Source: Dermatophagoides farinae (lineage: Eukaryota; Arthropoda; Arachnida; Sarcoptiformes; Pyroglyphidae). From it: a stretch of DNA of 64,000 bases. Below the pieces are notes generated by a model, which was not told the DNA's origin, ran no database searches, and saw only the letters and a program-made list of their open reading frames with translations. This document shows positions 13,094-26,187 of the stretch, in pieces. Every line of letters starts with the position of its first letter. Positions within the stretch are counted from its first letter, which is position 1. The DNA is taken from assembly GCF_024713945.1 (NCBI RefSeq), contig NC_134684.1, forward strand, positions 164,001-228,000, read 5' to 3'. A program made the position numbers and the translations under genes.

Positions 13094-14423
13094 ATGCAAC
13101 GACAATTCGTAAGTTTCAGATAAAAAAATGTGAATTCTTTGAACGAAATTTTTTCATTTTTCAGAGGCCAATTTTAGCTCAATTTTTTCGAGCCCAATCA
13201 TTATCATCACATCAACAAAATGTTAATCGTCATCAATCAATACATACGGTAACAATGATTCCCGGTGATGGTATTGGTCCCGAAATATCGGAATCGGTGG
13301 AAAAAATTTTCGCTGCTGCCAAAGTACCGATCGAATGGGATCGTGTAGATGTCACCCCAGTCAAAGGTCCGGATGGTCGTTTTTCAATCCCACTGAAAGC
13401 AATCGAATCTGTACAACGTAATAAGATTGGTCTCAAAGGGCCATTAGCAACACCGATCGGTAAAGGACATCGATCATTAAACTTGGAAATTCGTAAAGTA
13501 TTTTCATTATATGCTAATGTACGGCCATGTCGTTCATTGGAAGGTTATAAAACATTGTACGATAATGTCGATATTGTCACTATTCGTGAAAATACTGAAG
13601 GCGAATATAGTGGTATCGAACATGAGGTAACAACGAAAAATAAATGATTATTGCCTTATTGAGATATAAATCGTTTTTTGCCATAGATTGTACCGGGTGT
13701 CGTACAAAGTATCAAACTAATCACTGAACCAGCTAGTCGTCGTGTTGCTGAATATGCATTCGAATATGCTATAGCGAATGGCCGTAAAGTCATTACAGCT
13801 GTACATAAAGCCAACATTATGTAAGTTTTATTTTTATTTTTTGTTATTTTTGTTGAATCTCAAATTATCGTTGTTTCTTTTTTTTCGTAGGCGAATGTCC
13901 GATGGTCTATTTTTGCAATGTTGTCGTGAAACGGCCGAAAAACATCCTGAAATCAAATATAAAGAAATGTACTTGGATACCGTTTGTTTGAACGTAAGCA
14001 TACGATTTGATTCAAAATGATCATTTGATTATGAACCATCTCATCTAATAGATGGTCCAAGATCCTTCTCAATTCGATGTATTGGTCATGCCCAATCTGT
14101 ACGGTGATATTCTAAGTGATTTGTGTGCCGGTTTAATTGGTGGCCTCGGTGTGACACCTTCGGGTAATATTGGCAAAGAAGGTGCTGTATTTGAATCTGT
14201 ACACGGTACTGCACCAGATATTGCCGGTCAAGATAAAGCCAATCCAACGGCATTATTACTTAGTTCAATTATGATGTTACGTTATATGGAAATGAATGAA
14301 TTTGCCGATAAAATTGAACATGCATGCTATGATGTGATTCGTGAAGGCAAACATCGTACGGCCGATCTAGGCGGCAAGGCTAAATGTTCCGAATTTACCA
14401 ATGAGATTTGTGCACGACTCTAA
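13094..14423 (+). CDS. IDH3A: Isocitrate dehydrogenase [NAD] subunit alpha, mitochondrial
   Basis: Catalytic alpha subunit of the mitochondrial NAD-dependent enzyme that oxidises isocitrate to 2-oxoglutarate in the citric acid cycle. Five exons: 13094-13108, 13165-13626, 13687-13820, 13891-13993, 14052-14423. All joints are GT-AG and in phase, giving 361 residues against 366 in human. The first exon codes only five residues (MQRQF); the next carries a basic Arg/Gln/Ser/His-rich mitochondrial presequence before [13 protein letters not shown]. Family signatures seen: [43 protein letters not shown], and the metal-binding [19 protein letters not shown]. All expected catalytic Arg, Tyr, Lys and Asp positions are present. 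Convergent with SREBP, with overlapping 3' ends. Confidence 0.97.
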
Positions 14424-14820
14424 AGAGTGAGATAATGATTGTATATCTCTCACATCACCCCCACTACTCCCGTTTCAATCACCACGACCACCACCGACAC
14501 CATCTACATCTCTCTCCACACACCCAGTTGCTATATTATTATTATTATTCATCTCGTTGGCCTCTACGTATTAAAAGACAATGAATAGGTAATCAAAAAC
14601 AAACAGAGAAATATTCGCCCATTTGTAAATTGTGAATTAATGATCAATTTGATTGATTAATGATGATAATTTATTTTCTGTGTTTTTGTTGTTGTTGTTG
14701 TTGTTGTTTATGTATTAGGAATTATACCAATAACAATAAAATTGAAAAAAAATGAATGAAGATTAAAATATAATCGAATATGATACATGTAGATATAAAT
14801 TAATTATAATTAGTCAACCA
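14424..14820. terminator. Shared 3' region of convergent IDH3A and SREBP, opposing poly(A) signals
   Basis: A plus-strand AATAAA at 14735-14740 serves IDH3A and a minus-strand AATAAA at 14670-14675 serves SREBP. Each signal lies past the other, so the mature 3' UTRs should overlap antisense by roughly 60-100 bases. A (GTT)n tract at about 14689-14708 sits in the overlap. Confidence 0.6.
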
Positions 14821-17800
14821 TTATGAAACAATTAAATGTTCGGATCGTCCATATTGGGCACGTAGTGATTTCATCTCTTGAATTAATCCACGTCTTTCAC
14901 CGGTACTAATGAAATATTGGTCAGGCATATATGTTGCACTCATCTGCAATGATCGAGCATAATCATCAATATCACTTAATGATGATGGTGGCTCATCATG
15001 TGTACCAGGCGAACATATAAGTTTTGGTGATTTATGACCACAATTTCGTTTTCTTAATGCACGGCCAAACAAAAGTTGAGCTTCGAATGGACTGGCACCA
15101 CTAATCAATCGATATACACCTTCATAATAATAGAGTTTTGTACGTGCTGAACTCATCATCGATTGTGATAGATATCGCAGTACTTTTAAATCTTGTCCGA
15201 AAGCAGAAATTGAATAATTACGAATAGTCGATAATTGTTTCTGGTTATTTTGTTGTTGTTGTTGATCTTCCACTTGATTGGACAACAATTGAAAATGTTG
15301 CCACAACTGTACTCGGCTCGAAAGGATCCAATCAAGTGCAAGCAATTGAAATGCTTCAACCAATTGTACATGACAATCGTCACATACATCACCACCATTG
15401 ATAGTGTTGTTGGAATTGGCTTCAAAAGATTTTCGTAATTCATATGAAGCACGATCTAATAGCTGAAGAAAATGGCCAATTTTCTTGATTGAATTCCAAC
15501 GTCCAGAATGTCTATCAATTGATACGTATTTCTTCAAACAACTAGCAAACATTAATGACAAAGCAAGTAGATTGTTACGCAATGATGATGGAAAACGACA
15601 TTTGATTTCAACAGCTTTTTGATCATTTCCAGTAAGAAAATAGAAACCAATGCGAATAACTTGTGACCACCAAAGTGATGTTTCATCACCAAATTGTTCA
15701 GCATTTTTGGCAAGTTCATCAATCAAATCTATCAACGGGATGTGTTCCATTTTTCCAGTTTTAGTAATGGATGGTGCAACTTCAGCTTCACGTAGTTTAA
15801 TATTGACACCATGTCTAGGATTCATCATGGTTAATAAACATTTTTTGATCAGATATTTTCGATATTTAGCAGCAATGAATGCCATCATCGATGTAACTGT
15901 TGATTTGGTCTCAATAAAAATCGAAGGCTTATCGAATGCATATGACCAATGAAGATAAGGTTTCATAAAATAACGACGACCCAATGGACATAATAGAAAC
16001 TGTTCCTGTGCCACTTTAGTTGATTGAGCTGTAGCATATGATTTATGCCAAAAATATCGAGCAAATATATTATGCTGGGGTTTCAATAAGATTGCCGTCA
16101 ATAAATAGGCCATTGAACGTTGACTTTTGCCATCTTGTTGATTCTGATCGAATCGAAATGATTCATTGATTCCGGTGAATGCATAAACATATGACAACAA
16201 TGATGGCTGCCCTTGATTTTTCAACAATGTTACCATGGTCAAACGACCGTATAGATAGCATACGATTCGTTGACCAATGATCTGATCACATTCGGAGGAT
16301 GCACAAAATTTGCAGGATTTCCAATCATCCGTGGTCGTCGATGAGATTGGCAAAAATGATTGAATAAGTGCAATTGTTTCATTCCAATACAACATGATGA
16401 TTGCACGTGCAATCCAATAAAGTTGACTTATAGTTGACTCGATTGGCATCGATTGTCCGGTAATTTCTTTCAAAGCTTGAAGATAACAGCCAGTCGCACG
16501 ACCAATATCACCATCACGTAATGCTTGATTCCCATTCGAAAGACTTTGATTATGAACTTTATGATCATAATTTAATCGACGATGTTGCTGTTGACTACCG
16601 CTGCTAGCATGTGATTTATAATAGGCCATCTGGATGATTCGATAACAAACAAAAACATTGACCAACCAGATGAGTATATCGGCAATGGTAAAATTAAATG
16701 CTCTCATCCAAAAAGAAGTGGAAAAGCTTGTTGCATCATAATCGGTGGTTGTCGACATAAAACTCAAAATGGTACGACCAACATGATTCGATTCGTAATT
16801 GACCAATGAAGAGGATTTCTCTACAACACTTCCCAATGGATTATAGGTGACCACGGTCAAAATCAAAGCAAAACACATAAGACGAGATGGATCACGATAG
16901 AAACTTGGTGGTGTCGGAGGCTTTTGAATGGCCGATGGTGAAGATGCAGGAGACATAATGGATGATGACGATGATGATGATAATGATGACACGGATCCGG
17001 GTGAAGTTGGCAACATTGTTGTTGTTGATGATTGTTGGTTGCTGTTGCTAATATCGGCCAATGTTGTCATTGTGGAAAGACCAACGCTTTCCAATCGTTT
17101 TTTCAGTACATTCATTTCCGTTTCGAGTGTTTGATTTCGCTTTTGAAGATAGTGAATATATTCAATAACTTTTCGTAAGATTACAGCCTTCTTAAGTTTA
17201 GCATCTGGTCCGGCAATAATAGTTTTCAATTCTAATATCTTATCATTGATAGAAGATCGATAACGTTTTTCAATTGCATTATGGGCCGAACGTTTTTCCG
17301 GTTGTTGATGCTGCTGCTGTTGTTGTGGACTAGCACAATTCGATATTTGCATCGAATCATTGTTGTTAGAAACCAACGGTTGAATGGATATTTTTCCACC
17401 ATCAATTTTTTCACTTTTGATAGGTTGCGGCTGTACGGCAGTTGTCGCTGGTTTTATGAGTACAGGTGTGGATGCAGCAGCAGCAGCAAAAGAACCGGAA
17501 GCCCCAGCTAATCGATATGTTAATATTGGACCATTAGATGATTGAATTAGTAATGGCTGAGATGGTTGAATCATTTCCTGGGGTTCAGCTTTCACTTGTA
17601 CGACGGTCGGATTTGTCTGAGCATTTGTCGGTAATTGATATAGTATTGTTTGGCCATTCTCAGTGATTCCAATATGAAGTTGTTGAGCTGCTGAATGAAG
17701 AGGTACATCAGACGGATGTTGTGTCGGATGATTTTTCGGTTTAAGTATTGTAGTTGGTTTAACAATCTGTACTTTGGTTTGTTGTTGTTGTGTGGGCGGT

Positions 17801-18357
17801 TTTTGTTGCTGCTGCTGCTGTTCAGGTGGAATATTAAATGGCATAGAAAACTTAAACCCGGCATCTTGTTGTGATTGCTGGCCAAATGTGAATGGAACAT
17901 TTCCAGTCATATTCTGTGTTTGTGGTTGTTGTTGTTGTGGGAAAATTTGAAATTGTTGGCTTGAATTAGGATTCGAATGATATTGTTGCTGGGAAAAATT
18001 CTGCGACTGAAAATTAGCCGATATCGATTGTGTTTGTTGTTGTTGTTGTTGAGGTATGATGAAAGAATTGTTTGTCGTAATGGGATTATCGGATAAATCT
18101 TGCATCAACATACCAAGATCGTTATCATTTACTGAAATATTCTTCTGTTGCTGATCAGTCAAACTTATACTATCGAATAATTCATCGAAATTTTCATCTT
18201 GTAACAATAATGTTGGATCAAATTCCATTGGATTATGTTCATCGCCCATCATCATCATTGATGAAAGATTTTGGTCCAAAAAATCATCATTCAAATTGAA
18301 TAAATCAAATTGAAGCTGTTGTTGTTGTTGTTGTTGCTGTTGTGATTGTCGATCCAT
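14821..18357 (-). CDS. SREBF: Sterol regulatory element-binding protein (SREBP), intronless
   Basis: ER-membrane-tethered bHLH transcription factor controlling lipid synthesis genes. A single 1,178-residue frame. Parts in order: acidic N-terminal activation region with [18 protein letters not shown]; long polyglutamine-rich segment; bHLH-zipper from about residue 356 ([16 protein letters not shown]) with the SREBP-specific tyrosine in the basic region; Ser-rich linker; membrane segment 1 near 487-510 ([20 protein letters not shown]) with the conserved Asn-Pro; lumenal loop containing GRTILSF, which fits the RxxL site-1 protease motif; membrane segment 2 near 552-575; and a long C-terminal regulatory domain that would bind SCAP. 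The DRSR motif before segment 1 reads DPSR. Fully intact. Arthropods cannot make sterols; in flies SREBP answers to phosphatidylethanolamine instead. UGGT lies upstream on the same strand. Confidence 0.96.
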   Translation of the reverse strand: MDRQSQQQQQQQQQLQFDLFNLNDDFLDQNLSSMMMMGDEHNPMEFDPTLLLQDENFDELFDSISLTDQQQKNISVNDNDLGMLMQDLSDNPITTNNSFIIPQQQQQQTQSISANFQSQNFSQQQYHSNPNSSQQFQIFPQQQQPQTQNMTGNVPFTFGQQSQQDAGFKFSMPFNIPPEQQQQQQKPPTQQQQTKVQIVKPTTILKPKNHPTQHPSDVPLHSAAQQLHIGITENGQTILYQLPTNAQTNPTVVQVKAEPQEMIQPSQPLLIQSSNGPILTYRLAGASGSFAAAAASTPVLIKPATTAVQPQPIKSEKIDGGKISIQPLVSNNNDSMQISNCASPQQQQQHQQPEKRSAHNAIEKRYRSSINDKILELKTIIAGPDAKLKKAVILRKVIEYIHYLQKRNQTLETEMNVLKKRLESVGLSTMTTLADISNSNQQSSTTTMLPTSPGSVSSLSSSSSSSIMSPASSPSAIQKPPTPPSFYRDPSRLMCFALILTVVTYNPLGSVVEKSSSLVNYESNHVGRTILSFMSTTTDYDATSFSTSFWMRAFNFTIADILIWLVNVFVCYRIIQMAYYKSHASSGSQQQHRRLNYDHKVHNQSLSNGNQALRDGDIGRATGCYLQALKEITGQSMPIESTISQLYWIARAIIMLYWNETIALIQSFLPISSTTTDDWKSCKFCASSECDQIIGQRIVCYLYGRLTMVTLLKNQGQPSLLSYVYAFTGINESFRFDQNQQDGKSQRSMAYLLTAILLKPQHNIFARYFWHKSYATAQSTKVAQEQFLLCPLGRRYFMKPYLHWSYAFDKPSIFIETKSTVTSMMAFIAAKYRKYLIKKCLLTMMNPRHGVNIKLREAEVAPSITKTGKMEHIPLIDLIDELAKNAEQFGDETSLWWSQVIRIGFYFLTGNDQKAVEIKCRFPSSLRNNLLALSLMFASCLKKYVSIDRHSGRWNSIKKIGHFLQLLDRASYELRKSFEANSNNTINGGDVCDDCHVQLVEAFQLLALDWILSSRVQLWQHFQLLSNQVEDQQQQQNNQKQLSTIRNYSISAFGQDLKVLRYLSQSMMSSARTKLYYYEGVYRLISGASPFEAQLLFGRALRKRNCGHKSPKLICSPGTHDEPPSSLSDIDDYARSLQMSATYMPDQYFISTGERRGLIQEMKSLRAQYGRSEHLIVS

Positions 18358-18942
18358 CTTTTTGTCTAAGCGTTATATTTGTGAAAATTGAACAAGATTT
18401 TAAATTATCGAAAACGTAGAAAAAATTTATTACCATTTCAAATACTATTGAAAAAATCAGGTGATGATTTTCAAATAAAACAAAATTTCAAATCATCCAA
18501 ACAAAAATTATAAAGGATGTCTAGTTGGAAACGCAACACTATCATTTAATGGCCAGGTTGATAGGCCGATGTATCATCAATCATACATTATGATCATACG
18601 AAAACATTCGTCAAACATCAAATTGAAATGTGATGATAAAATAAAAAATAAAAAATATGTGGCGTGATTTTTTAAAAACATGCGCAGATCCAACTCGTTA
18701 TATGAATGAAGCGTATGATTTAATCGGCTGATTGGGCGGAGCTTCATCGAATGATTGGTTTCGTGTTTTGAGTGTCATATGGACACTATCGTTTATCGAC
18801 GATATAATCGAAACAAAATAAAATTTTTATTTTTATTAAATTAAATATATGTGTGTGTAACACACATTTAATTACTAAAGTTGATTCAAATTTTTTTGAA
18901 TTTACAAAAAATTACAAATCTACCCTTCCCTGATGATGATGA
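18358..18942. other. SREBP promoter region and UGGT 3' flank
   Basis: No coding exon. An ATTGG/GGGCGG pair overlaps at 18731-18739, reading on the minus strand as a GC box beside a CCAAT box, and a second ATTGG lies near 18754. Both are about 370-400 bases upstream of the SREBP start. I see no clear sterol regulatory element. Confidence 0.45.
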
Positions 18943-21900
18943 TCATAGCTCTTGATGTGAATGTGATGATTTACCATCAGAAGGATATTTCATTTTATCA
19001 TCATTTTGTTTGAAATTCTGCCTTAATCGTTCGAGAAATTCCTTCAATTCACGATCATAATTTTCCCATTCGGCAACAATACGTCTAGCACTGGTTAATT
19101 TTGGTTCTTTCGTTTTAGGATTATTACAAAGATCAATTGTTTTAGCCTGTTGTTTTGAATCATCATCACACCATGTTTCACACCAAAGCCATTCCTGAGG
19201 GAGTGATTTAATAGCCACCTGAATGAGAAAAAATAAATAAACATTATCCGAATGAATAAAGAAAATTTTTCATTTCGCACACCTGATGTATCATGTTGTT
19301 AGGCAGATCTTGATCAAGGTTAGATAAACTATTAGGATCTTGACTCAGACCTTGATATTGGCCACGAAGTCGATCACCAGCAGCAATACGACGAAATTTC
19401 TGCAAATCCACCACATACAAAGCACTAATATGATATTTACGGCCATGTAAATGTGTGGCCCAATAACCGGATTTCCAAAAACGAAAACCATCCATATCTT
19501 TACGAGAATCACAGAATGGTGTGTAACCATACGGTGCACCTTCTAGATCGAGATCACGTAATTCACGAAGATCGGCACGCACAACTTGATCGGCATCGAC
19601 AAATATAATTTTTTTAACATCCAACGGGAACAGTACATCGAGGAATAAGATTTTATAACCCCAAATGATACGTTGTTTTTCCGTTTGTTGATGCAACCAA
19701 CGAGGCCATTTATATTGTACTAATTCATATTCAAATTCATACTGACGAGCCATATGTGGCAATACTTGTTTGAATTGTGGCGATAGATAATTCTTCAGAA
19801 ACCAGAACTTTACCGGCGTTTTGGTGTTTTTCAACACACTCATCATCATAATGCGTAATAATCGTTCATAAAGATGTCCAGAGGCCAAAGAAAATATATT
19901 GATACGTTTTGAATCTTCATCTTCGCCAGATGAATCTTTTGCTCCTTTGTCAGCTGAATATTGGCGTGTTGATTTTTCTGAATTCCAACCAGAAAACCAG
20001 CCACCACCACTTTGATCATCCAAAGAGTTGTCGTCTGAATCATATAAAAGTTCTTCATTTTGTTTTCCCGGTTTTTTATTCACACGAATTTTGATCACCA
20101 ATGATCGGAATGAACTAACGATCGGTATGACTTTGGTTGTATTGGCTACTTGATCGGTATTATCATGTGATACGATTGTATAGATATCGGTCGATCGACC
20201 TTGACGTAAACGAAGCATCCATATTCCTGGTGATGCTTTCAATTGGAAATAACCAAGATTGGCCATAACTATTGTATCGTACATCGTAGGTTTAGTCTGA
20301 GTACCCAGTGTAAATTGTAATCCTCTTGGTGGACTGCCAGACGATTGTTCAAAACAATGACCTTCCACTAATAAATGTTCCAGTTCAAATACGGCACCAA
20401 CAATGTTGGAATCCACTTGTGCGAGATGAATATTATCCAAATCATAAATTGCTTCAACAGCTTCGACCATCCAATTTTCAGGCACAGACATACCAACAGT
20501 GAACAATGGTGTTTTTGGCATCGATTTAAACAATGCTACTGGATTTATAATCGATCCACTAGCAGAAACAAATCGAGGTTCTTGATCCAAAACAAAACGA
20601 TAGAATGATTTCAATGGCATATCAGAATGTTTTTCCACAGCATTGAAATGAATCTTTACTCGGGCATTAAACACTTCATAAAAGGTGGCCAAAATTGGTG
20701 AAATTTTCTGCGCGCCTCTATTTAGGGAATTAAGGAATAAAAAAAAACATTTAAACATCGTCATTAATGATAATCCGACTTACCTAGTCAATGGATCTAA
20801 TATGGCTGTCAATTCGATGAATGGTTGCGACGGATGTCGAGGTTCGAGCACCAAAACACTATGTTCATCATGAACATTGTTTATTTCATATCTTTGTTTA
20901 TATGAAGCACTATTTGTCGACGATGATTTCGACAATAATACAGAACAAATACGCAAAACTAGATCTGAACATTTTCGTGTTCCGGCATTACGTTCGTCAT
21001 TATTCAGTGTGTTTAGAATTTTTTCTGACCAAAAATTCTGCGCATATCGTTCCATTAGTGTGAAATCATCTTCATTGAATGCAAGTTTGTGACCACCATG
21101 ATCATGATCTGTCGATGATGATGATGATGATGATAGAAGTACGGGTACTTTGAATATTTTACCATTCAATATTAGAGCAAAATTATCCGATGAAGATATG
21201 CCAAATAATCGAGATGCAATTGCCTGATGTAGAGGGAATGGTGAGGAATTAGGATTTGCTTTAAGCAATGAATGACGTTCATAGAATGCTTTTCGATATT
21301 CATCTGAAATAAGTTGACCAATTTGTTCAATATTTGCATCCCAATCTTGATAATCCATAACAGCAACTTTATTCAAGAATGATAATAATTGTGATGGACT
21401 TGAAATGGTACTTAATGCTGATTCCAAAACTCGGGTTACAGGATTATGATTGACATAAATCAATGATAAACGCATATAACGACTATTTTCTCGCAGATGA
21501 TTGAGACCGGCACGAAGTATTTGCCGAGCATCGAATGTAAGAAAATCTGATGCCAACCAAACGGTAACTGGATTGCAATCTTTTTTACTATTTATGTATT
21601 TTAATTGTGAAAGAATCGTTGCCTGTAAATCGTTAATGTTGGCCATAAAATATGCGCTTCCATCATCTTGTTTCGGTAATTGATGACCCGATGTGAGATC
21701 CAAGTATTTGGATGTTTCCATTCGTTTTTGATTCGAATGATCGAGACCAAAAATTACACGATTCAATCGTGTCATCACAGTTTTCTTTGACATTAGCCAT
21801 TCAAGAACATCATCTTCATCGGTTAGTTCAGCTTTGTAGATTGCTTTTTGAAATTGTGAACTTTGACGCATAATTTCGCTAAGCACTGCTTCTTCGAAAT

Positions 21901-23980
21901 AATCAGCCTGTAGATGTGATTCTTTGAGTAGAACACCATTCATCATTGCTTTTGGTCCATGTTCCAAACCGGTACGATCAAGAAAATCACGGGATAACTT
22001 TCTTCCAATGTCATAGCTTGAATCGGCACCAAAAACATCATCGGCTTCTGATTTGGAAATTTTCGATTTGAAATGATTGACAATATCATCTGGTTCTAGG
22101 TCACGAACACCTTGTGATGTAGCATAGGCTATAACATCGGTAACGAATGATAATGCTTCATATGGAGTTTTCTGTTGTGAAATATAATTATAAGCTTCAA
22201 GACATGCAATACCAGCATTTCGATAACCAGTTATGGTTTGATTGTCATTCACATCGAAAATTAAACCAATGCGAACAGGAGCCTTGTGTATGTAAAATGA
22301 TTCGGCCATCTTTAGCATATCGAATGATTCCTTACGACTAGGGTCAATAATCAATACCAAATGATACATATTACGACGAATATTACGCAGTATTCCTGGA
22401 TATGTTGGACGTAACATTTCTTGCAGTGAACTAGGCCAACTTTTATACATACGATCTTTTTCAATATCATTAATATAGAGAACAGATGAATCACGAATAT
22501 CCATCTGGAAATCTAATTGTTGTTGTTGTTGCTGGCCACGTTCCCATGAAGCATCCAATTTTTTTATTCGATCATGATCACCATTCAATAAGGTGTGTAA
22601 TTTTGATACGGTGTAATATTCGTTTTTCATTGTGTCCAACAATGTGAATACATCCACAGAATCGATATCATGATAGAGACCATTGATGAATAAAGCTGTA
22701 TCCGATGTAGCTAGATTAAGATTTTGATAAAAATGATTCTGATTCCACGCAATTTCACGTTTCAATTCCGGTTCAACATGTATTTTGACCAATGATCGTG
22801 CTACACTTGGGAAATTCTGTGATATATCACGTAATACGGATAGTGCTTTTTCTTTTTGTACGGAAAGAACTTTTGTCACTGCTTGCAGACTGATTTCTTG
22901 TAATTCCCAAACTTTTAATGTAGCAATCTCTTTTTCTTGATCCATTAGATGGTTACGAAATTCATTCAGTTTGTCGGATAAGGCAGCATTGTTTGCTTTC
23001 AATTTCGAGAATATAAACCCAGCCACTTCATCTGGTTTTGATTGTTCTTGGTCATCTTTCCATATAGGATTACTTGATTCTACTACTTCTCCACGTACTC
23101 GTGTGTCATCTTGAGCTTTGTATTCGGTCGATTTAATGGCCAATTCGACACCATAACCGGATAAAGCAACATGCGTTTTTGTCGATTGTGGATTATGACG
23201 AATTATGTATCGAATGGGTTTGCCTTGATCGATTTGTTGTTTAATCAATTTATGTAGACGAAAAAATGATTTTGAACCAATCGTTGCATACAATATTACT
23301 GTTATGGAATGTGGTGATGTCTCAATAGATGAATATCGTCCTGGAAAGATATGATCAACGGAATACACTACAGGATGTGAAAGCTGTTCAACATTATCAG
23401 ATTGTACATGATTGATCATACTATCGATAGCTTGACTGATATCATCACCATTATTACAAACGTATTTTGGTCGATCAACAACTGATGGTATGGTCAACTC
23501 TATGAATGAGCCATTACATTTTTCAAGTTGATTTGTTGAAGCAAAAATGTCTTCAATAATATTTTTGAATGCAATCACACGTGGTGAATACGATCGCAGT
23601 GATAATGCAAATTTCAATATGGATAATTTTGGTTCTGACCGTAAAAGTTTTGATGCTAATCGTAAACTAGATTGATATTGTTGTTGCATTGTTGTCCAAT
23701 TTTCAGCAGCCGAACTCAATGCCATCGATTCGGTTTGAAGATCATCAAGATATTGCCAATAAAAATCTGGATTTTCTTCGGCCAAAAATTCCGCCACCTC
23801 CAAATACATTGGTGTTTGCGACCATTTTGATTGCAAAAGAATTTTCACTGATTTGGATGATGATGATGATGATGATGATGAGTGTGTTGTTGATTGTTCA
23901 GACCATTTGGACAACAATAGTAATAATGAAAATAAAAATGCCAAACTAGACGGCGATAATCGATGGGACAGATTTAGCAT
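18943..23980 (-). CDS. UGGT1: UDP-glucose:glycoprotein glucosyltransferase (UGGT)
   Basis: ER lumenal folding sensor that re-glucosylates N-glycans of misfolded glycoproteins for calnexin/calreticulin. Three exons: 23980-20784, about 20717-19283, 19218-18943; about 1,635 residues, near the family size. A signal peptide ([17 protein letters not shown]) opens the protein. The large first exon holds the thioredoxin-like sensor domains (e.g. [40 protein letters not shown]). The last third is the GT24 catalytic domain: [38 protein letters not shown] with the DxD metal site, and [20 protein letters not shown]. The C-terminus is HQEL, a KDEL-type ER retrieval signal. Everything expected of an active enzyme is present. 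Introns are 66 and 64 bases. Confidence 0.96.
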
Positions 23981-24395
23981 TCTTCACAATCTATCAAATG
24001 AGTTTTACTTGATAATGAGAAAAATATTAACAACAATGACAAATACTGATTATCGGCATTTCAGAAATATAATCAAAATCTTAATCTGAAAAAATTTACA
24101 GGCACTGACTATAAATCACTGTATGCTTTTCTTTCGGTTTTATGCTGACGCGATGATCCAAAATACAGACACACACACACACATGCATGCAAAATTCGAT
24201 TCCATTCATATGATACGTGACGAACACACATTGTCAATAAAATCACTGCCCGATCTAAACCAAAGACAAATCATTCAACATTTTAAACATTTTAATCAGA
24301 TTAATCAGATTAATCAGAACCAGTATTTATTCGTAAGATTCTCAAATCTAGTTGGGCTAGTATCTTTTCTTAGTATCTTTTTAAGAATTATTAGA
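23981..24395. other. Divergent promoter region UGGT / DTWD2
   Basis: About 415 bases between two divergent start codons. The frame of DTWD2 is open upstream to 24123, but that stretch (an MLFFRFYADAM start, then His/Asn/Gln-rich) has no family similarity and is better read as 5' UTR. A (CA)n run lies at about 24170-24182. Confidence 0.5.
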
Positions 24396-25304
24396 ATGCA
24401 AAATAGTGATAATAAATTGCATAATGATCACAACGATGATGATGACGATGAACAATTTCTATTTGATATGGCCGAAATGTTGGTCGAACCACCGACTAAA
24501 CGTGTGATTTGTTCACAATGCCAGTAAGTTTTATCCTGGATTTCGAGATTAATTAAAACCAATTTTCTTGTCACTCATTTATACAGACGACCAGAACCAG
24601 TATGTTTTTGTTCGGATATTGATCCAATATTGCAATTACAAAATCATCTAATCATTTTGCAACATCCAAATGAATTAAAACGTTGTCTTCGTACGACGAA
24701 AATTTTGGAACTAAGCATTCCAAATGATAATTATCATTTATTTAATGGAAAACGATTTCCAATGAAAAAATTTCCCGAGTTGTTTGATTTAATTGAACAA
24801 CGTGAAACCATATTGCTGTATCCATCACCTATGGCTGAATCATTAGGTATTGAAGGTATCCAACCAAATAAAAATGATGATCAATTCACTGGATTCAATG
24901 CGATCATATTGGATGGTACATGGCATCAAGCACGTGTCTTATATAATTGTAACCCATTTCTACATTCGTTACGTTGTATTAAATTAGAATCGACAGGTCG
25001 ATCACAATATGTGATACGTACACAACCAACTGAAACGTGTTTGTCAACTGTTGAGGCTGCTGCAATTCTTTTTTCCCGATTAGAAAATGATCCATCGATT
25101 CATGATCGTTTAACACGACCATTACGAGCCATATGTGATTATCAACTGAATATGGGAGCTGTCAAACACCAAAGCAAAGAGTATCTCATCACTAATGGTC
25201 TGTATCAAAGACCATTGAATCGGCGTTTAAAGAAAAAAGTTGATCAACAAATTGTCAATAATAATCCAATTTCGGATCTAAAAAATCTTGTTCACTTGTT
25301 ATGA
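24396..25304 (+). CDS. DTWD2: DTW-domain tRNA-uridine aminocarboxypropyltransferase, DTWD2-like
   Basis: Predicted to add the 3-amino-3-carboxypropyl group of S-adenosylmethionine to uridine of tRNA (acp3U). Exons 24396-24523 and 24587-25304 with a 63-base intron; 281 residues. I chose ATG 24396 (MQNSDNKLHND) because family similarity starts soon after it; 24471 is a further in-frame Met. Features: N-terminal zinc-type cysteines ICSQCQRPEPVCFCSDI; the DxTW signature as ILDGTWHQARVLY; SQYVIRTQPTETCLSTVEAAA, the SAM-binding core; and C-terminal RPLRAICDYQLNMGAV followed by SKEYLITNGLY, closer to DTWD2 than DTWD1. Convergent with the TNFAIP8 gene, 144 bases between stops. Confidence 0.9.
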
Positions 25305-25448
25305 AGAAAAATTCATTCACAATTCATTATTTTCTTAATGGTTGTCATTATTATTACAATTATTTAATTAGAATTGACCACCCGACTGAATTATGTACAC
25401 AGATGTTTCTTTGTTTCACACCCACACACACACACACTGATTTCACAA

Positions 25449-26187
25449 TCACCAATTTTTTCGTTCTAACAATCGATTTATATCTTCAACAATTGTGGCT
25501 TTCATTTCCAACCATTGTTTATCCATTGAATTATTGGTTGTTGCAGTGAAAAAACTGTCCAAAAATTCCGAATGACCAAGAAAATCGAAAACAAAATCAA
25601 TTCTTTTTTGTGATTTCTCACTTAGATGTCGTTGTATTAATTGTTTTAATTCCGTCTTGCATTTTTGCATTTGTTGCTGTAAATATTGACGTTCATAACT
25701 GAAATCTACTTGATGAAACGATACGATTGTCATTAGAATGGAACGAATTGAGTGTTGAATTTTTGCCATTCGATACATTTCATCATTATCCAATTGATGA
25801 TTCATTACCAATATGGCTACTTTAATTGTTATCTAAATGAGTGTGACAGGTGATTATTATTTGTGTCAAATCAACAAATTCAGTATCTACCTTCATTAAA
25901 TATTTGACAATTTTGTCAGCTATTTCTTTGGGTCCAGATGATACAATTTTGTCATCGTGTTGTCGACAATATAATTTACATAACCTGTGTAAATTATCCA
26001 TTAAACATGTCGAATCTGAATCAATTAATGTTTTGGCCATTGTTTTATTCGACATCATACGGCCGAATAATTTTTTCTGTATTCGTAGACCAATATCATG
26101 ACTTTGAAATGTTGATGGTGGTGGCGGTGGTTGTGGAGGTTGTTGTTGTTGATTATCGGAATTTTCGAATGAATGTACCGAAGACAT
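25449..26187 (-). CDS. TNFAIP8: TNFAIP8/TIPE family protein
   Basis: Small cytosolic all-helical protein with a central hydrophobic cavity. Vertebrate TIPE proteins carry phosphoinositide lipids and affect apoptosis and immunity; the fly member is Sigmar1. Exons 26187-25891 and 25832-25449 join in phase 0 across a 58-base intron, giving 226 residues. After a Gln/Pro-rich head the family reads through: LRIQKKLFGRMMSNKTMAKTLID, the joint YLMK-ITIKVAILVMNHQLD, then TIVSFHQVDFSYER, IQRHLSEKSQKRIDFVFDFL and the terminal helix. Human TNFAIP8 has KIIKNLIKTVIKLAIL, AMTVVSFHQVDYTFDR and QRHLTAKSHGRVNNVFDHF at these places. It is longer than the usual 188-198 residues because of the low-complexity head. 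Confidence 0.93.
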
